Shown here: one piece after another, positions 17,682 to 26,504 of the stretch
How positions within the stretch are numbered: the stretch's first letter is position 1
Layout: the number at the start of each line of letters is the position of its first letter
Assembly: GCA_031401675.1 (NCBI GenBank)
Contig: JANNRR010000050.1
Location: 1 to 64,000 of the forward strand
Reading direction: 5' to 3'
DNA length: 64,000 bases
From: JANNRR01 sp031401675
GTDB taxonomy: Bacteria > Pseudomonadota > Alphaproteobacteria > Rhodobacterales > Rhodobacteraceae
The notes under the pieces: generated by a model
The model's database searches: none
Seen by the model: only the letters and a program-made list of their open reading frames with translations
What the model was told of the DNA's origin: nothing
Position numbers and translations under genes: made by a program

Positions 17682-17710
17682 TTTGTTCCTCCAATATCCC
17701 CGCCGGAGGC
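17682..17710 (+). repeat. Dispersed repeat, copy A (CCGCCGGAGG type)
   Basis: TTTGTTCC followed by ATATCCCCGCCGGAGGC (17694-17710). Related copies lie at 36475-36491 and 43063-43091. All are intergenic. It lies in the 190 bases before dnaX, which otherwise hold no recognisable feature. Confidence 0.65.
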
Positions 17711-17795
17711 CCGGCACCGTCCCGATCCCCGCCACGGGTGGACGAACCCGCCCCCCCGCCCTAGGCTGACCCAACCGCGAATCCAGCGAGGCTGC

Positions 17796-19517
17796 ATGTC
17801 CGAACCCGCACCGCCCGCCTACCAGGTCCTTGCCCGCAAGTATCGCCCGCAGACCTTCGCCGATCTGATCGGGCAGCAGGCGATGGTCCGCACCCTGAAA
17901 AACGCCTTTGCCGCCGACCGGATCGCCCATGCCTTCGTGATGACCGGCGTGCGCGGCGTCGGCAAGACCACCACCGCCCGCATCATCGCCAAGGGGCTGA
18001 ACTGCATCGGCCCCGATGGCACCGGGTCTCCGACCACCGAACCCTGCGGCCTGTGCGAACCCTGCCGCGCCATTGCCGAGGGCCGCCATGTCGACGTGAT
18101 GGAAATGGATGCCGCCAGCCGTACCGGTGTCGGCGACATCCGCGAAATCATCGACTCGGTGCACTACCGCGCCACTTCGGCGCGCTACAAGATCTACATC
18201 ATCGACGAAGTGCACATGCTGTCCACCAACGCCTTCAACGCCCTGTTGAAGACGCTGGAAGAGCCGCCCGCCCACGTCAAATTCATCTTCGCCACTACCG
18301 AAATCCGCAAGGTGCCCGTTACCGTTCTGTCGCGTTGTCAGCGGTTCGATCTGCGCCGGATCGAGCCAGAGGTGATGATGGCGCACCTGAACCGGATCGC
18401 CGCCCTTGAAGGTGCGCAGATCGCCGAAGATGCCCTTGCCCTCATCACCCGCGCCGCCGAAGGCTCGGTGCGCGATGCGATGAGCCTGATGGATCAGGCC
18501 ATCGCGCATGGTGCCGGCGAAACCACCGCCGAACAGGTCCGCGCCATGCTGGGTCTGGCCGACCGCGGCCGGGTGCTCGATCTGTTCGATCTGATCATGA
18601 AAGGCGAGCCTGCAGCCGCGCTTACCGAACTGGCGGCGCAGTATGCCGATGGTGCCGATCCCGTCGCCGTACTGCGCGATCTGGCCGAGGTCACCCACTG
18701 GATTTCGGTGATCAAGATCACGCCCGAAGCCGCCGACGACCCGACCACTCCGCCGGACGAGCGCATGCGCGGTCTTGCCATGGCGGCCCTGCCGATGCGC
18801 GCCCTGACGCGGATGTGGCAGATGCTGCTGAAATCGCTGGAAGAAGTGGCGATAGCGCCAAACGCCATGATGGCCGCCGAAATGGCGGTGATCCGCCTGA
18901 CCCATGTCGCCGACCTGCCCGACCCCGAAAGCCTGATCCGCAAATTGCAGTCCACCCCCGCTCCTTCAGCACCAAACCCCCAATCCGGCCCCGCCCACAG
19001 CGCTCCGGCCCCACGGATGAGCGCACCACGCGTCATGCAGCCGCGCGGTGCGGCATTGCCGGCCCCGACCGCCGACACCCGGCCCCAGCTTGCCCGGTTT
19101 GAACAGGTGGTGGACCTGATCCGCCAGAACCGCGACATGAAACTGCTGGTCGAAGTGGAAACGACGTTGCAGCTTGCCCGCTTTTCCCCCGGCCGGATCG
19201 AGTTTCAGCCGACAGCGCAAACCCCCCGCGATCTTGCCGCCCGTCTCGGCCAGCGGTTGCAAAGCTGGACCGGCCAGCGTTGGGCGGTCAGCCTGGTCAA
19301 CGAAGGCGGCGCGCCGACCCTGGCAGAGACCCGCGATGCCGAAAAGCGCGCGCTGGAGGTCGAGGCGGCCGGGAACGCGCTGGTGCAGACCGTTCTTGCC
19401 ACCTTTCCCGGCGCCAGGATCACTGACATAAGGACCCCGGAATCCACCCTGGCCGAAGCCGCGACGGCGGCGCTGCCGGGCGTCGAGGATGAATGGGACC
19501 CGTTCGAGGATGACTGA
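17796..19517 (+). CDS. dnaX: DNA polymerase III subunit gamma/tau
   Basis: Clamp-loader ATPase of the replicative polymerase. The 573-residue protein has the AAA+ domain (about 10-220) with Walker A GVRGVGKTT and a zinc-binding CGLCEPC insert. Walker B/DEVH (IIDEVHML) and sensor/LLKTLEEPP motifs follow, then the collar domain. After it comes a Pro/Ala/Ser-rich linker (about 385-430) and a tau-specific C-terminal region. A GAGG site precedes the ATG. No obvious gamma-producing frameshift site was noticed. It is followed at 12 bp by ybaB and then recR, the classic order. Confidence 0.95.
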   Translation: MSEPAPPAYQVLARKYRPQTFADLIGQQAMVRTLKNAFAADRIAHAFVMTGVRGVGKTTTARIIAKGLNCIGPDGTGSPTTEPCGLCEPCRAIAEGRHVDVMEMDAASRTGVGDIREIIDSVHYRATSARYKIYIIDEVHMLSTNAFNALLKTLEEPPAHVKFIFATTEIRKVPVTVLSRCQRFDLRRIEPEVMMAHLNRIAALEGAQIAEDALALITRAAEGSVRDAMSLMDQAIAHGAGETTAEQVRAMLGLADRGRVLDLFDLIMKGEPAAALTELAAQYADGADPVAVLRDLAEVTHWISVIKITPEAADDPTTPPDERMRGLAMAALPMRALTRMWQMLLKSLEEVAIAPNAMMAAEMAVIRLTHVADLPDPESLIRKLQSTPAPSAPNPQSGPAHSAPAPRMSAPRVMQPRGAALPAPTADTRPQLARFEQVVDLIRQNRDMKLLVEVETTLQLARFSPGRIEFQPTAQTPRDLAARLGQRLQSWTGQRWAVSLVNEGGAPTLAETRDAEKRALEVEAAGNALVQTVLATFPGARITDIRTPESTLAEAATAALPGVEDEWDPFEDD

Positions 19518-19529
19518 AAGGAACCGAGG

Positions 19530-19883
19530 ATGCTGAAAGGTTTGGGCGGCCTGGCCGGCTTGGGCGACATGGGCAAGATGCTGAAGGCGGCGCAGGAAAT
19601 GCAGACCCGCATGGCCGAGATGCAGGAGCAGCTGACCAACATGTCGGTCGAGGGTGAAAGCGGTGCCGGTCTGGTCCGCGCCACCGCCACCGGCAAGGGC
19701 ACGGTTCTGTCACTGACCATCGACCCCTCGATCCTTGTGGCCTCAGAAAAAGAGGTGGTCGAAGACCTGATTCTGGCCGCGATCAGGGATGCCCAGAACC
19801 GGGCCGCCGACCGCTACCAGATCGAAATGGGCAAGCTGACCGAAGGCATGGGCCTGCCGCCCGGCATGAAGCTGCCGTTCTAG
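19530..19883 (+). CDS. ybaB: YbaB/EbfC-family nucleoid-associated protein
   Basis: A 117-residue DNA-binding protein. It has the family's Met/Gln-rich helix (KMLKAAQEMQTRMAEMQEQL) and the central VRATATGKGTVLSLTIDPS strand region. The usual length is about 105-110, so it is complete. GAGG precedes the ATG directly. It lies between dnaX and recR, where it is almost universally found. Confidence 0.94.
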   Translation: MLKGLGGLAGLGDMGKMLKAAQEMQTRMAEMQEQLTNMSVEGESGAGLVRATATGKGTVLSLTIDPSILVASEKEVVEDLILAAIRDAQNRAADRYQIEMGKLTEGMGLPPGMKLPF

Positions 19884-19893
19884 GGCGGCTGGC

Positions 19894-20493
19894 GTGTCCG
19901 AAGCCCCGAAGCAGATCGAAACGCTGATCGAGTTGATGGCCAAACTGCCCGGGCTCGGCCCCCGCTCGGCCCGGCGCGCGGTACTGCACCTGATCAAGAA
20001 ACGCAGCCTGCAAATGGCCCCGCTGGCCGAAGCGATGAAACAGGTGGCCCTGACCGCCCGCGAGTGTGTCAACTGCGGCAACATCGGCACCACCGACCTT
20101 TGTGGCATCTGCCAATCGGAAAAGCGGGCCACCGGCGAGATTTGCGTGGTCGAAGATGTGGCCGACCTTTGGGCCATGGAACGCTCGGGCACGTTCAAGG
20201 GCCGCTACCATGTTCTGGGTGGCACGCTTTCCGCGCTTGATGCCGTCGGACCCGAGGAATTGCGCATCCCCCGCCTGATCGACCGCGTGACCACCGAGCG
20301 GGTTACCGAAGTGATCCTGGCGCTTAACGCGACCGTCGACGGCCAGACCACGGCGCATTACATCGCCGATCAGTTGGCGGGAAGCAATGTGGCGTTGACC
20401 TCGCTGGCGCAGGGCGTGCCGATCGGCGGCGAACTGGATTACCTTGACGACGGCACGATTACGGCGGCGCTGCGGGCGCGCAAGGCGTTTTGA
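19894..20493 (+). CDS. recR: Recombination mediator RecR
   Basis: Acts with RecF/RecO to load RecA at gaps. The 199-residue protein begins with a helix-hairpin-helix (KLPGLGPRSARRAVLHL). A four-cysteine zinc finger (CVNCGN...CGIC, about 57-72) and a Toprim domain (VVEDVADLWAMERSG) follow, with the C-terminal Walker-like segment last. It starts at GTG 19894, ten bases after the ybaB stop. Confidence 0.95.
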   Translation: MSEAPKQIETLIELMAKLPGLGPRSARRAVLHLIKKRSLQMAPLAEAMKQVALTARECVNCGNIGTTDLCGICQSEKRATGEICVVEDVADLWAMERSGTFKGRYHVLGGTLSALDAVGPEELRIPRLIDRVTTERVTEVILALNATVDGQTTAHYIADQLAGSNVALTSLAQGVPIGGELDYLDDGTITAALRARKAF

Positions 20494-20727
20494 AAGGCGC
20501 GCCCGCCAGAGTGGTGATCACATGCCACTGCCCGTCAAAGCGGCATCCGCTTCGCGGGTTCCGCAGTCATTGCGTCCCATGCCCAGCCGGGCGCCAGCAG
20601 TCGGCGTGTCTGGTGTCTTCCAGGTGGAATCTCCTAAGATTCTCCTAACGAAAATTTCCAAACCTTTGTAATTAAAGCATTTCGATAATTGTCCAGGTTC
20701 GGACACTTCGAAATATCCGCGCAGAAT

Positions 20728-21477
20728 TCAGCGGCGCGGATCATCCTCATCGTCGTTGTCATCCTCATCCGCCTCATCGGGCAGATTGAAGAACGAGTCA
20801 GCATCCGAAAAATCTGCGGGGCTTTCCTCGCGTTCGGTGATCCGGAATGCCTCGATCCCGCTCGGCATCTTCGGCTCGGCCGGCATCGCCAGCGACACCT
20901 CGGTTGACACCAGCTTGCGCCGCTCATCGTCGGTCATCACCACACCCTCGGCGGCTTTCTTCTTTGCGGCAGCCTGCACGGCGGCATCCAGTTCCGACTG
21001 CCGGCACAGCCCCAAAGCCACTGGATCGATCGGGGTGATCGAGCCGATGTTCCAATGTGTCCGCTCGCGGATCGACAGGATCGTCGGTTTCGTGGTGCCG
21101 ACCAGTTTGCCGACCTGACCATCCGACAGTTCCGGATGAAAGCGGACCAGCCACAGAATGGCCGCCGGCCGGTCCTGCCGTTTTGACAGCGGCGTGTAGC
21201 GCGGACCGCGGCGTTTTTCCTCGCCGATGGCGGCTGGGTTGAACTTCAGCTTCATCCGGTAGTCGGGGTCGTTCTGCGCCCGGTCGATCTCGACCTGATC
21301 CAGCTGATTGTTGGCCAGCGGATCGAAGCCCTTGACCCCCACCGCCACGTCACCGTCGGCGATGCCCTGTACTTCCAGCTCGTGCAGGCCGCAGAAATCG
21401 GCAACCTGCTGAAAACTGAGCGTGGTATTGTCGACCAGCCAGACAGCTGTCGCTTTTGCCATCAAGGGTATGGTCAT
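20728..21477 (-). CDS. trcR: DUF1013 cell-cycle transcriptional regulator (TrcR-like)
   Basis: A 249-residue protein of the alphaproteobacterial DUF1013 family. Its member TrcR was described as a cell-cycle transcriptional regulator. A conserved block (residues about 1-190) includes MAKATAVWLVDNTTLSFQQVADFC, a helix-turn-helix-like segment, and a C-terminal acidic tail (EADEDDNDDEDD). I start at ATG 21477 because GGAAGG lies 5 bases upstream; MAKA at 21462 is an alternative. It is convergent with recR and divergent from the RNase T2 gene. Confidence 0.88.
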   Translation of the reverse strand: MTIPLMAKATAVWLVDNTTLSFQQVADFCGLHELEVQGIADGDVAVGVKGFDPLANNQLDQVEIDRAQNDPDYRMKLKFNPAAIGEEKRRGPRYTPLSKRQDRPAAILWLVRFHPELSDGQVGKLVGTTKPTILSIRERTHWNIGSITPIDPVALGLCRQSELDAAVQAAAKKKAAEGVVMTDDERRKLVSTEVSLAMPAEPKMPSGIEAFRITEREESPADFSDADSFFNLPDEADEDDNDDEDDPRR

Positions 21478-21597
21478 CGGGGCCTTCCTTTCGATATCTT
21501 TCCCACGCCGGGAAAACGGTTGGCCGCAGCCGGTAGCAGTCGTTTTCGGGGAAGTTACCGGGTATATAGCCACGTCATCGTCCAGAGGAAAGAGAAA

Positions 21598-22227
21598 ATG
21601 CGCTGGCTTGCCCTGACCACCCTTCTGGCCTGCCCGGCGTTCGCCGAAGGCGAAGCGGCGGGATCGTTCGACTATTACGTGATGGCGCTGTCGTGGTCGG
21701 CCAACTGGTGCGCGCTGGAGGGGGAGGCGCGCGGCGACGATCAGTGCGACGCGCGGCACGACCATGATTTCGTGCTGCACGGGTTGTGGCCGCAGTACGA
21801 GGCGGGCTGGCCGAGCTATTGCCGGACCATGGCGCGCGACCCGGCGCGGCGCGACAGCGAAGCGATGGCGGACATCATGGGGTCGGGGGGATCGGCCTGG
21901 TATCAGTGGAAAAAGCACGGGCGCTGCGCCGGGATGCCGGCTTCGGATTATTTCGGGACGGCGCGGCGCGCCTTTGGGTCGGTGGTGATCCCGCAGGTTT
22001 TCCGCGACCTGGCCCGCGACGTCAAACTGCCGGCGTCGGTGGTGGAGGAGGCGTTTGTCGAGGCCAACCCGGGGCTGACGCCGGCGATGATCAGCATCAC
22101 CTGTGATCAGGGCTACATTCAGGAGGCGCGGATTTGCCTGAGCAAGGACCTGGAATTCCGGGCCTGCGGCGTTGATGCGGCCCGGGATTGCCGGCTGCAG
22201 GATGCGGTGATGGCGGCGGGGCGGTAG
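21598..22227 (+). CDS. Ribonuclease T2 family protein, exported
   Basis: A 209-residue protein with a Sec signal peptide (MRWLALTTLLACPAFAEG) for the periplasm or outside. CAS1 motif HGLWPQ supplies His61. CAS2 reads WYQWKKHGRC, where the usual catalytic Glu is Gln103 and His107 is kept. Family members cleave single-stranded RNA through 2',3'-cyclic intermediates; the Glu to Gln change may lower activity. Several Cys suggest disulfides. AGAGGAAAGAG precedes the ATG. It stands alone, divergent from trcR. Confidence 0.87.
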   Translation: MRWLALTTLLACPAFAEGEAAGSFDYYVMALSWSANWCALEGEARGDDQCDARHDHDFVLHGLWPQYEAGWPSYCRTMARDPARRDSEAMADIMGSGGSAWYQWKKHGRCAGMPASDYFGTARRAFGSVVIPQVFRDLARDVKLPASVVEEAFVEANPGLTPAMISITCDQGYIQEARICLSKDLEFRACGVDAARDCRLQDAVMAAGR

Positions 22228-22291
22228 AGCGTCCCCGCGTGAGACATTTTTTTCTTGTTGCATGTCATATAGTTAGGTGTATCTCGTCAAC

Positions 22292-22307
22292 CAATTCTTA
22301 AGAATTG
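22292..22307. repeat. Perfect 16-bp palindrome between convergent genes
   Basis: CAATTCTTAAGAATTG is a complete inverted repeat between the RNase T2 and the glxA-like gene ends. No T-run follows it, so it is not a typical terminator; it could be a protein-binding site. Confidence 0.5.
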
Positions 22308-22352
22308 ACCTCGGGTTTTCCTCTGTTTCAACTGAGCAGACGCCCGAAAGCC

Positions 22353-23378
22353 CTATGTCCTGGAAGCCAACCCGAGTGCGCGCAACGGGGCGAACTTCTT
22401 TCGGTAGGCGGCGGGGGTGGCCCCGACCTCGCGTCGGAAAATGCGGCGGAAAGACGAAGGGTCCTCGTATCCGACGAATGCTCCGATATCGTCGGGCGGG
22501 GTGTTTTCGGTTTCCAGCCGGCGCTTGGCTTCCTCGATCCGCAGCGTCTGCACATAATCCAGCGGAGCGCGACCGGTTGCAGCGCGGAACCGGCGGGAGA
22601 AGGTGCGGATGTTCAGCCCGGCGCGGTCTGCCATCGCCTGCACCGGGTTGGGGATGGGGTAATGCGCTGCAACCCATTGTTGGCAATCCGATATGGCCCG
22701 ATCAGACGTGTTGATCCGCTTGTTCATCGCGGCAAACGGCAACTGGCCATCCTCGTGACCGGAAAGCAGATGGACCTTTGCCGTTTCAATCGCCTGTCGC
22801 AGTCCGCAGAATCGGGCAATGAGGTATAGCGCCAGATCCTGCCAGGAGGTCACGCCGCCGGAAGTCACGATCCGGTCCGGCTCTGCACTCAGGCACAGGA
22901 TGCTGTCTTTCTTCATTCGGACCTTCGGGTAACTTCGGGCAAACAGTTCGCCGTAAGCCCAGTGTGCCGCCGCTTCACGGCCGTCGAGCAGGCCAGCTTC
23001 GGCCAGAACCAGAGTGCCGGAGCAGACCGAGGCGATAAGTGTGCCCTGCGCATGCGCCGCGCACAGCCAGGCGGCGATTTCGGGGTACTGACCGACGGGA
23101 GCCGTGTGGATCGGGCTGTACATATCACACACCATGATCGCGTCGGCGCGCGGGCATGCCGAAATGGCGGCATGCGGTTCGACGGCGATATTGCCAAAGC
23201 AGCGGAATGGCACACCATCGCGCGAGACGATCCGCACATCCATCGAGGCCGGCCCGGGAACACCCATCGTCATATCGGCAAACACCGCACCCACGGAATA
23301 GAGCACATCAAAAAGCCCGTAGAGCACGGCGGGTGAGGTGTTTTCACCGGCGAGCAGAAGGATTGTGGGGCGCGTCAT
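22353..23378 (-). CDS. GlxA-family AraC-type transcriptional regulator
   Basis: A 341-residue regulator. The N-terminal DJ-1/PfpI-like domain (about 5-190) has the family's nucleophile-elbow-like Cys (ASVCSGTLVLAEAGLLDG). The C-terminal AraC domain has two helix-turn-helix motifs (about 230-325; NIRTFSRRFRAATGRAP and IGAFVGYEDPSSFRRIFRR). The first domain is a sensor and usually not catalytic. It is divergent from the FAD oxidoreductase gene across a 130-bp region with two strong inverted repeats, so that gene is the likely target. Confidence 0.88.
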   Translation of the reverse strand: MTRPTILLLAGENTSPAVLYGLFDVLYSVGAVFADMTMGVPGPASMDVRIVSRDGVPFRCFGNIAVEPHAAISACPRADAIMVCDMYSPIHTAPVGQYPEIAAWLCAAHAQGTLIASVCSGTLVLAEAGLLDGREAAAHWAYGELFARSYPKVRMKKDSILCLSAEPDRIVTSGGVTSWQDLALYLIARFCGLRQAIETAKVHLLSGHEDGQLPFAAMNKRINTSDRAISDCQQWVAAHYPIPNPVQAMADRAGLNIRTFSRRFRAATGRAPLDYVQTLRIEEAKRRLETENTPPDDIGAFVGYEDPSSFRRIFRREVGATPAAYRKKFAPLRALGLASRT

Positions 23379-23392
23379 CGGAATTCCGTTCC

Positions 23393-23464
23393 GCCAGATC
23401 CGGTCAATGATGGCCGATCTGGCATGTTTGTGTCAATTCCGCCTCTGACCAGAGGTGGGGAATT
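23393..23464. promoter_or_regulatory. Inverted repeats in the regulator/oxidoreductase divergent promoter
   Basis: Two symmetrical sites lie between the divergent starts. GCCAGATC and GATCTGGC (23393-23400, 23416-23423) are a perfect pair 15 bases apart. AATTCC-G-CCTCTG-AC-CAGAGG-TGG-GGAATT (23435-23464) is a 30-bp nested palindrome. They are candidate operators for the GlxA-type protein or another regulator. Confidence 0.5.
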
Positions 23465-23508
23465 GTTGTAGGTGTTGGGTGTGAATTCGAATTGATTGGA
23501 GATTGAGG

Positions 23509-24912
23509 ATGGACCATCCGGTTGCTTCGGAAGGATTTATGCGGCTGCGCGCACAGATGGCGGGCAAGCTGATGACGCCGCAGGATGCGGGCTATGACAG
23601 CGCACGGGCGGTTTGGAACGGAATGATCGACCGCCACCCGTTGGCCGTGGCGCACTGTGCCTCGGTGGCGGATGTGCAGGCGGCGGTTCGGTTTGCGCGC
23701 GCCGAAGGGCTGGCGGTTTCGATCAAGGCCGGCGGGCACAATGTGGCGGGACATGCCGTCGGCGATGCCTCAATGATGATCGATCTGTCAGGCCTGCGCA
23801 GGGTAGAGGTAGACCCGGCGGCGCGGCTTGCCCGGGTGCAGGGCGGCGCGCTATGGGCGGATGTGGATGTGGCAACGCAAAGACATGGATTGGCTACGCC
23901 GGGCGGGCTGATTTCCGAAACCGGCGTGGGTGGTTTGACGCTGAGCGGCGGGGTGGGCTGGCTGCGGTCGGCGCACGGACTTAGCATCGACAATCTGCGG
24001 GCCGCCGATCTGGTGTTGGCCGACGGGTCCTTGGCGCGCGCGAGTGCCACAGAAAACCCCGATCTGTTCTGGGCGATCCGCGGAGGTGGCGGGAACTTCG
24101 GTGTGGTCGTGAGTTTCGAGTTTGCCTTGCACCCGTTTGGGCCGCTGGTGATGTTTGCCGCCCCGATCTATCCGGTTTCGGCAGGGGCCGGACCGATCCG
24201 GGCCTGGCGGGAATTCCTGGCCGACAAGGCCGACAAGGTCGGCTCGATCTGCGAATTCTCCACCATCCCGGCTACTGCGGATTTCCCCGAGGACTATTGG
24301 GGGCAGCGCTGCTATACGCTTGCTGCCGTTTACGCCGGGGATGCTGACGAGGGGGAGCGTGTGCTGCAGCCCTTGCGCGAACTTGGGCAAACGGTCACGG
24401 ATTTCTCCGGTCGGATGAACTATTGCGATGTACAAAAGCTGTTTGATGCGCTTTTCCCGGCGGGGGCGTTTCGGTGCTATTGGAAATGCCATCTGCTGAC
24501 CGATCTGAGCGATCTGGCGATTGACGAGGCGCTGGAGAATGCGGTTGCCTCGCCTTCGGACAACTCGATCAGCTCATTGTGGAACTTCGGCGGGGCGGTG
24601 GCGGCGGCGGCGACAGAAGAAACAGCGTTTGGCGACCGGTCGTTTGGCTGGATGTATTCGCTGGATTCAGTCTGGACCGATCCGGGCGAAGATGCACGCG
24701 TGATGGGCTGGACAAGGGCGGCCTGGCTACGGGCGCAAAAACATGCGCCTGAGGGGCGGATATATCTGAACTTTGCCGGACAGGATGGCGATAGTGGCGA
24801 CCTGACAAGGTCGGCGTTCGGGCGCAACTATGGCCGGCTGGCCGAGGTCAAGCGGCACTACGATCCGGGCAACATGTTCCGGTTCAATCAGAATATTCAG
24901 CCTGCCCCGTAA
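23509..24912 (+). CDS. FAD-binding oxidoreductase (berberine-bridge type)
   Basis: A 467-residue flavoprotein of the PCMH/FAD_binding_4 family with a C-terminal BBE segment. The FAD domain (about 40-215) has KAGGHNVAGHAV, whose His is the usual covalent FAD attachment site. It also has LTLSGGVGWL and the RGGGGNFGVV motif. The C terminus ends with YGRLAEVKRHYDPGNMFRFNQNI, typical of BBE proteins. These enzymes oxidise alcohols, sugars or polyketides; the substrate here is not deducible. ATG 23509 has GGAG at 7-8 bases. Likely regulated by the divergent GlxA-type protein. Confidence 0.87.
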   Translation: MDHPVASEGFMRLRAQMAGKLMTPQDAGYDSARAVWNGMIDRHPLAVAHCASVADVQAAVRFARAEGLAVSIKAGGHNVAGHAVGDASMMIDLSGLRRVEVDPAARLARVQGGALWADVDVATQRHGLATPGGLISETGVGGLTLSGGVGWLRSAHGLSIDNLRAADLVLADGSLARASATENPDLFWAIRGGGGNFGVVVSFEFALHPFGPLVMFAAPIYPVSAGAGPIRAWREFLADKADKVGSICEFSTIPATADFPEDYWGQRCYTLAAVYAGDADEGERVLQPLRELGQTVTDFSGRMNYCDVQKLFDALFPAGAFRCYWKCHLLTDLSDLAIDEALENAVASPSDNSISSLWNFGGAVAAAATEETAFGDRSFGWMYSLDSVWTDPGEDARVMGWTRAAWLRAQKHAPEGRIYLNFAGQDGDSGDLTRSAFGRNYGRLAEVKRHYDPGNMFRFNQNIQPAP

Positions 24913-25043
24913 CTGCCAAACTGCTGCACCCTGGGGTGTCCCGGGGCAGCGTCTCACCTTGAGGCAATTCTTGCTCGTAGAATCTTCCATAGGTTGCGTT
25001 TCTGAATTAACCAAATCTTCAGAATTCAAGGTCCGTGCCCTGT

Positions 25044-25104
25044 CCGGCCGGGTGGCCGGCCCTTCCTGCTGACACGGCGCAAGTACCTTACGCCCGTTCC
25101 GGGC
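25044..25104 (+). other. Two GC hairpins after the FAD oxidoreductase gene
   Basis: CCGGCC-GGGT-GGCCGG (25044-25059) and GCCCG-TTC-CGGGC (25092-25104) are perfect stems in the 259-bp gap before the M15 peptidase. Neither is directly followed by a T-run. They may serve as terminators or mRNA ends. Confidence 0.4.
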
Positions 25105-25171
25105 GTTCTGCGCGTTTTGTGCGAACGGTCAACTGTGATACGCTTTTGACGTGTGGGCGGGGGCGATCCTG

Positions 25172-26329
25172 ATGACTGATATCAACCTTGAAGTGATCAA
25201 GCTGCAGCAAGCGACCGAAATCAGGCGCGTGGAACTTCAGGCCGAAGTCAAGAAGGTGGTCTATGGCACGTTCCTGTTGGGGGTCGCGGTCGCATTGTTC
25301 CCGGTGATCTCTGGCTGGATCGAACACCGCTTCAACCTGCGGATCGAGGAGACCAAGCAAGTCAACCAGTTGGCGCTGCAACAAAATCAGTTGAATCTCG
25401 ACCTGCAGAAGCTGGTGCAGGAGGTCGAGGCCGCCAAGACCAAAGCCTCGTTCGAATCGACGCAGTCGGACCGCAAGTTCTTCGAGGACATTGCCGACGA
25501 AGCCCGCAGCGCCAATCTGTCGGACCGCATCACCATTGCCGAGTTCTTCACCTTTCTGGCAACGACCGAGGAGGAACGTGAACACTGGGCGCAGTTTCGC
25601 GACCGGTTGCTGGAACTGCAAAACGAGTTCAACACCGACCGACTGGCGCTGATGCAGATCATCGCCAATCCGGCAAGCACCGAAGCGCGGATTCAGGAGG
25701 CGATTGCCCTGCTTCGCCAGATCGGCGAACGCGAAAGCGGGGTTGGCGTGGTTGCCCGGTTGCCGTGGTCGCAGGAAATTCCGATCGGTGCCATCGACAC
25801 CACGGGCGGCAAGCTGTTGACGCGTGCCAGTAACGATTTTCTGCAAAGCGCGCTTGGCATTCCGCATGCAACCCCCAGTGAGGCCTGCCAGCAGACAGAC
25901 AATCCGGCGCTGGCCGGCCTGTTGTCTGCCGGAAGTGCCGGGCCGATCTCGGTGGCCCTGCTTGCACCGGCTACTGTCTCGCTTGCGCGCATCCTTGACC
26001 GCGTCAAGACCGAAAACCCGGACCTTTACAACCAGATCGGCACCGCTGGCAGCCTGTGCGTCCGGCTGGTCCGAGGCTCTGACACTGTGTTGTCTAACCA
26101 CAGTTGGGGCACCGCGATCGACCTGACGATTGCCGGGCAGCTTGATACGTTCGGTGATGGCAAAGTGCAGATCGCGCTGGCCGAACTTTCGAAGTACTTC
26201 GCCGACGAAGGCTGGATCTGGGGGGCCGGATTCGCCAACGAGGATTCGATGCATTTCGAGGTCAGCCAGGAGAAATTGCAGGAATGGCTGGATGCCGGGC
26301 TGCTGGCCCCGGCTGTCACCGGGAAATAG
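25172..26329 (+). CDS. Membrane-anchored coiled-coil protein with M15 peptidase domain
   Basis: A 385-residue protein with an unusual layout. A short cytoplasmic helix (1-29) and one transmembrane segment (about 30-50) are followed by a coiled coil (about 55-115). A helical spacer leads to a C-terminal M15 (VanY/D-Ala-D-Ala carboxypeptidase-like) domain. The zinc motif SxHxxGxAxD is intact (SNHSWGTAID, H310 and D317) and the third ligand is H361 in DSMHFE. The domain would face the periplasm and cut peptidoglycan peptides. GTG 25151 is an alternative start. It forms no obvious operon; the transglutaminase-like gene follows 175 bp later. Confidence 0.78.
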   Translation: MTDINLEVIKLQQATEIRRVELQAEVKKVVYGTFLLGVAVALFPVISGWIEHRFNLRIEETKQVNQLALQQNQLNLDLQKLVQEVEAAKTKASFESTQSDRKFFEDIADEARSANLSDRITIAEFFTFLATTEEEREHWAQFRDRLLELQNEFNTDRLALMQIIANPASTEARIQEAIALLRQIGERESGVGVVARLPWSQEIPIGAIDTTGGKLLTRASNDFLQSALGIPHATPSEACQQTDNPALAGLLSAGSAGPISVALLAPATVSLARILDRVKTENPDLYNQIGTAGSLCVRLVRGSDTVLSNHSWGTAIDLTIAGQLDTFGDGKVQIALAELSKYFADEGWIWGAGFANEDSMHFEVSQEKLQEWLDAGLLAPAVTGK

Positions 26330-26504
26330 CGGCGCGTTGTCCGGTTTCGTTCCGGCACGCTGCCCGCGCGGCTTTTCCGGCCAGCACAACCGGGTTGATC
26401 CGGCAACCTGCATCGCCATTGCCGCGGAACCCTGTCATGCTGGCGGGGCCAGCGCCTGCGGCCGGAATCGACCGGCACTGCGACCCTGACCGAAAGGACC
26501 GACC

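Noticed and set aside
16467..18905. Minus-strand frame of 812 codons opposite rsgA and dnaX
   Set aside because: It covers two certain plus-strand genes and shows no motif of its own.
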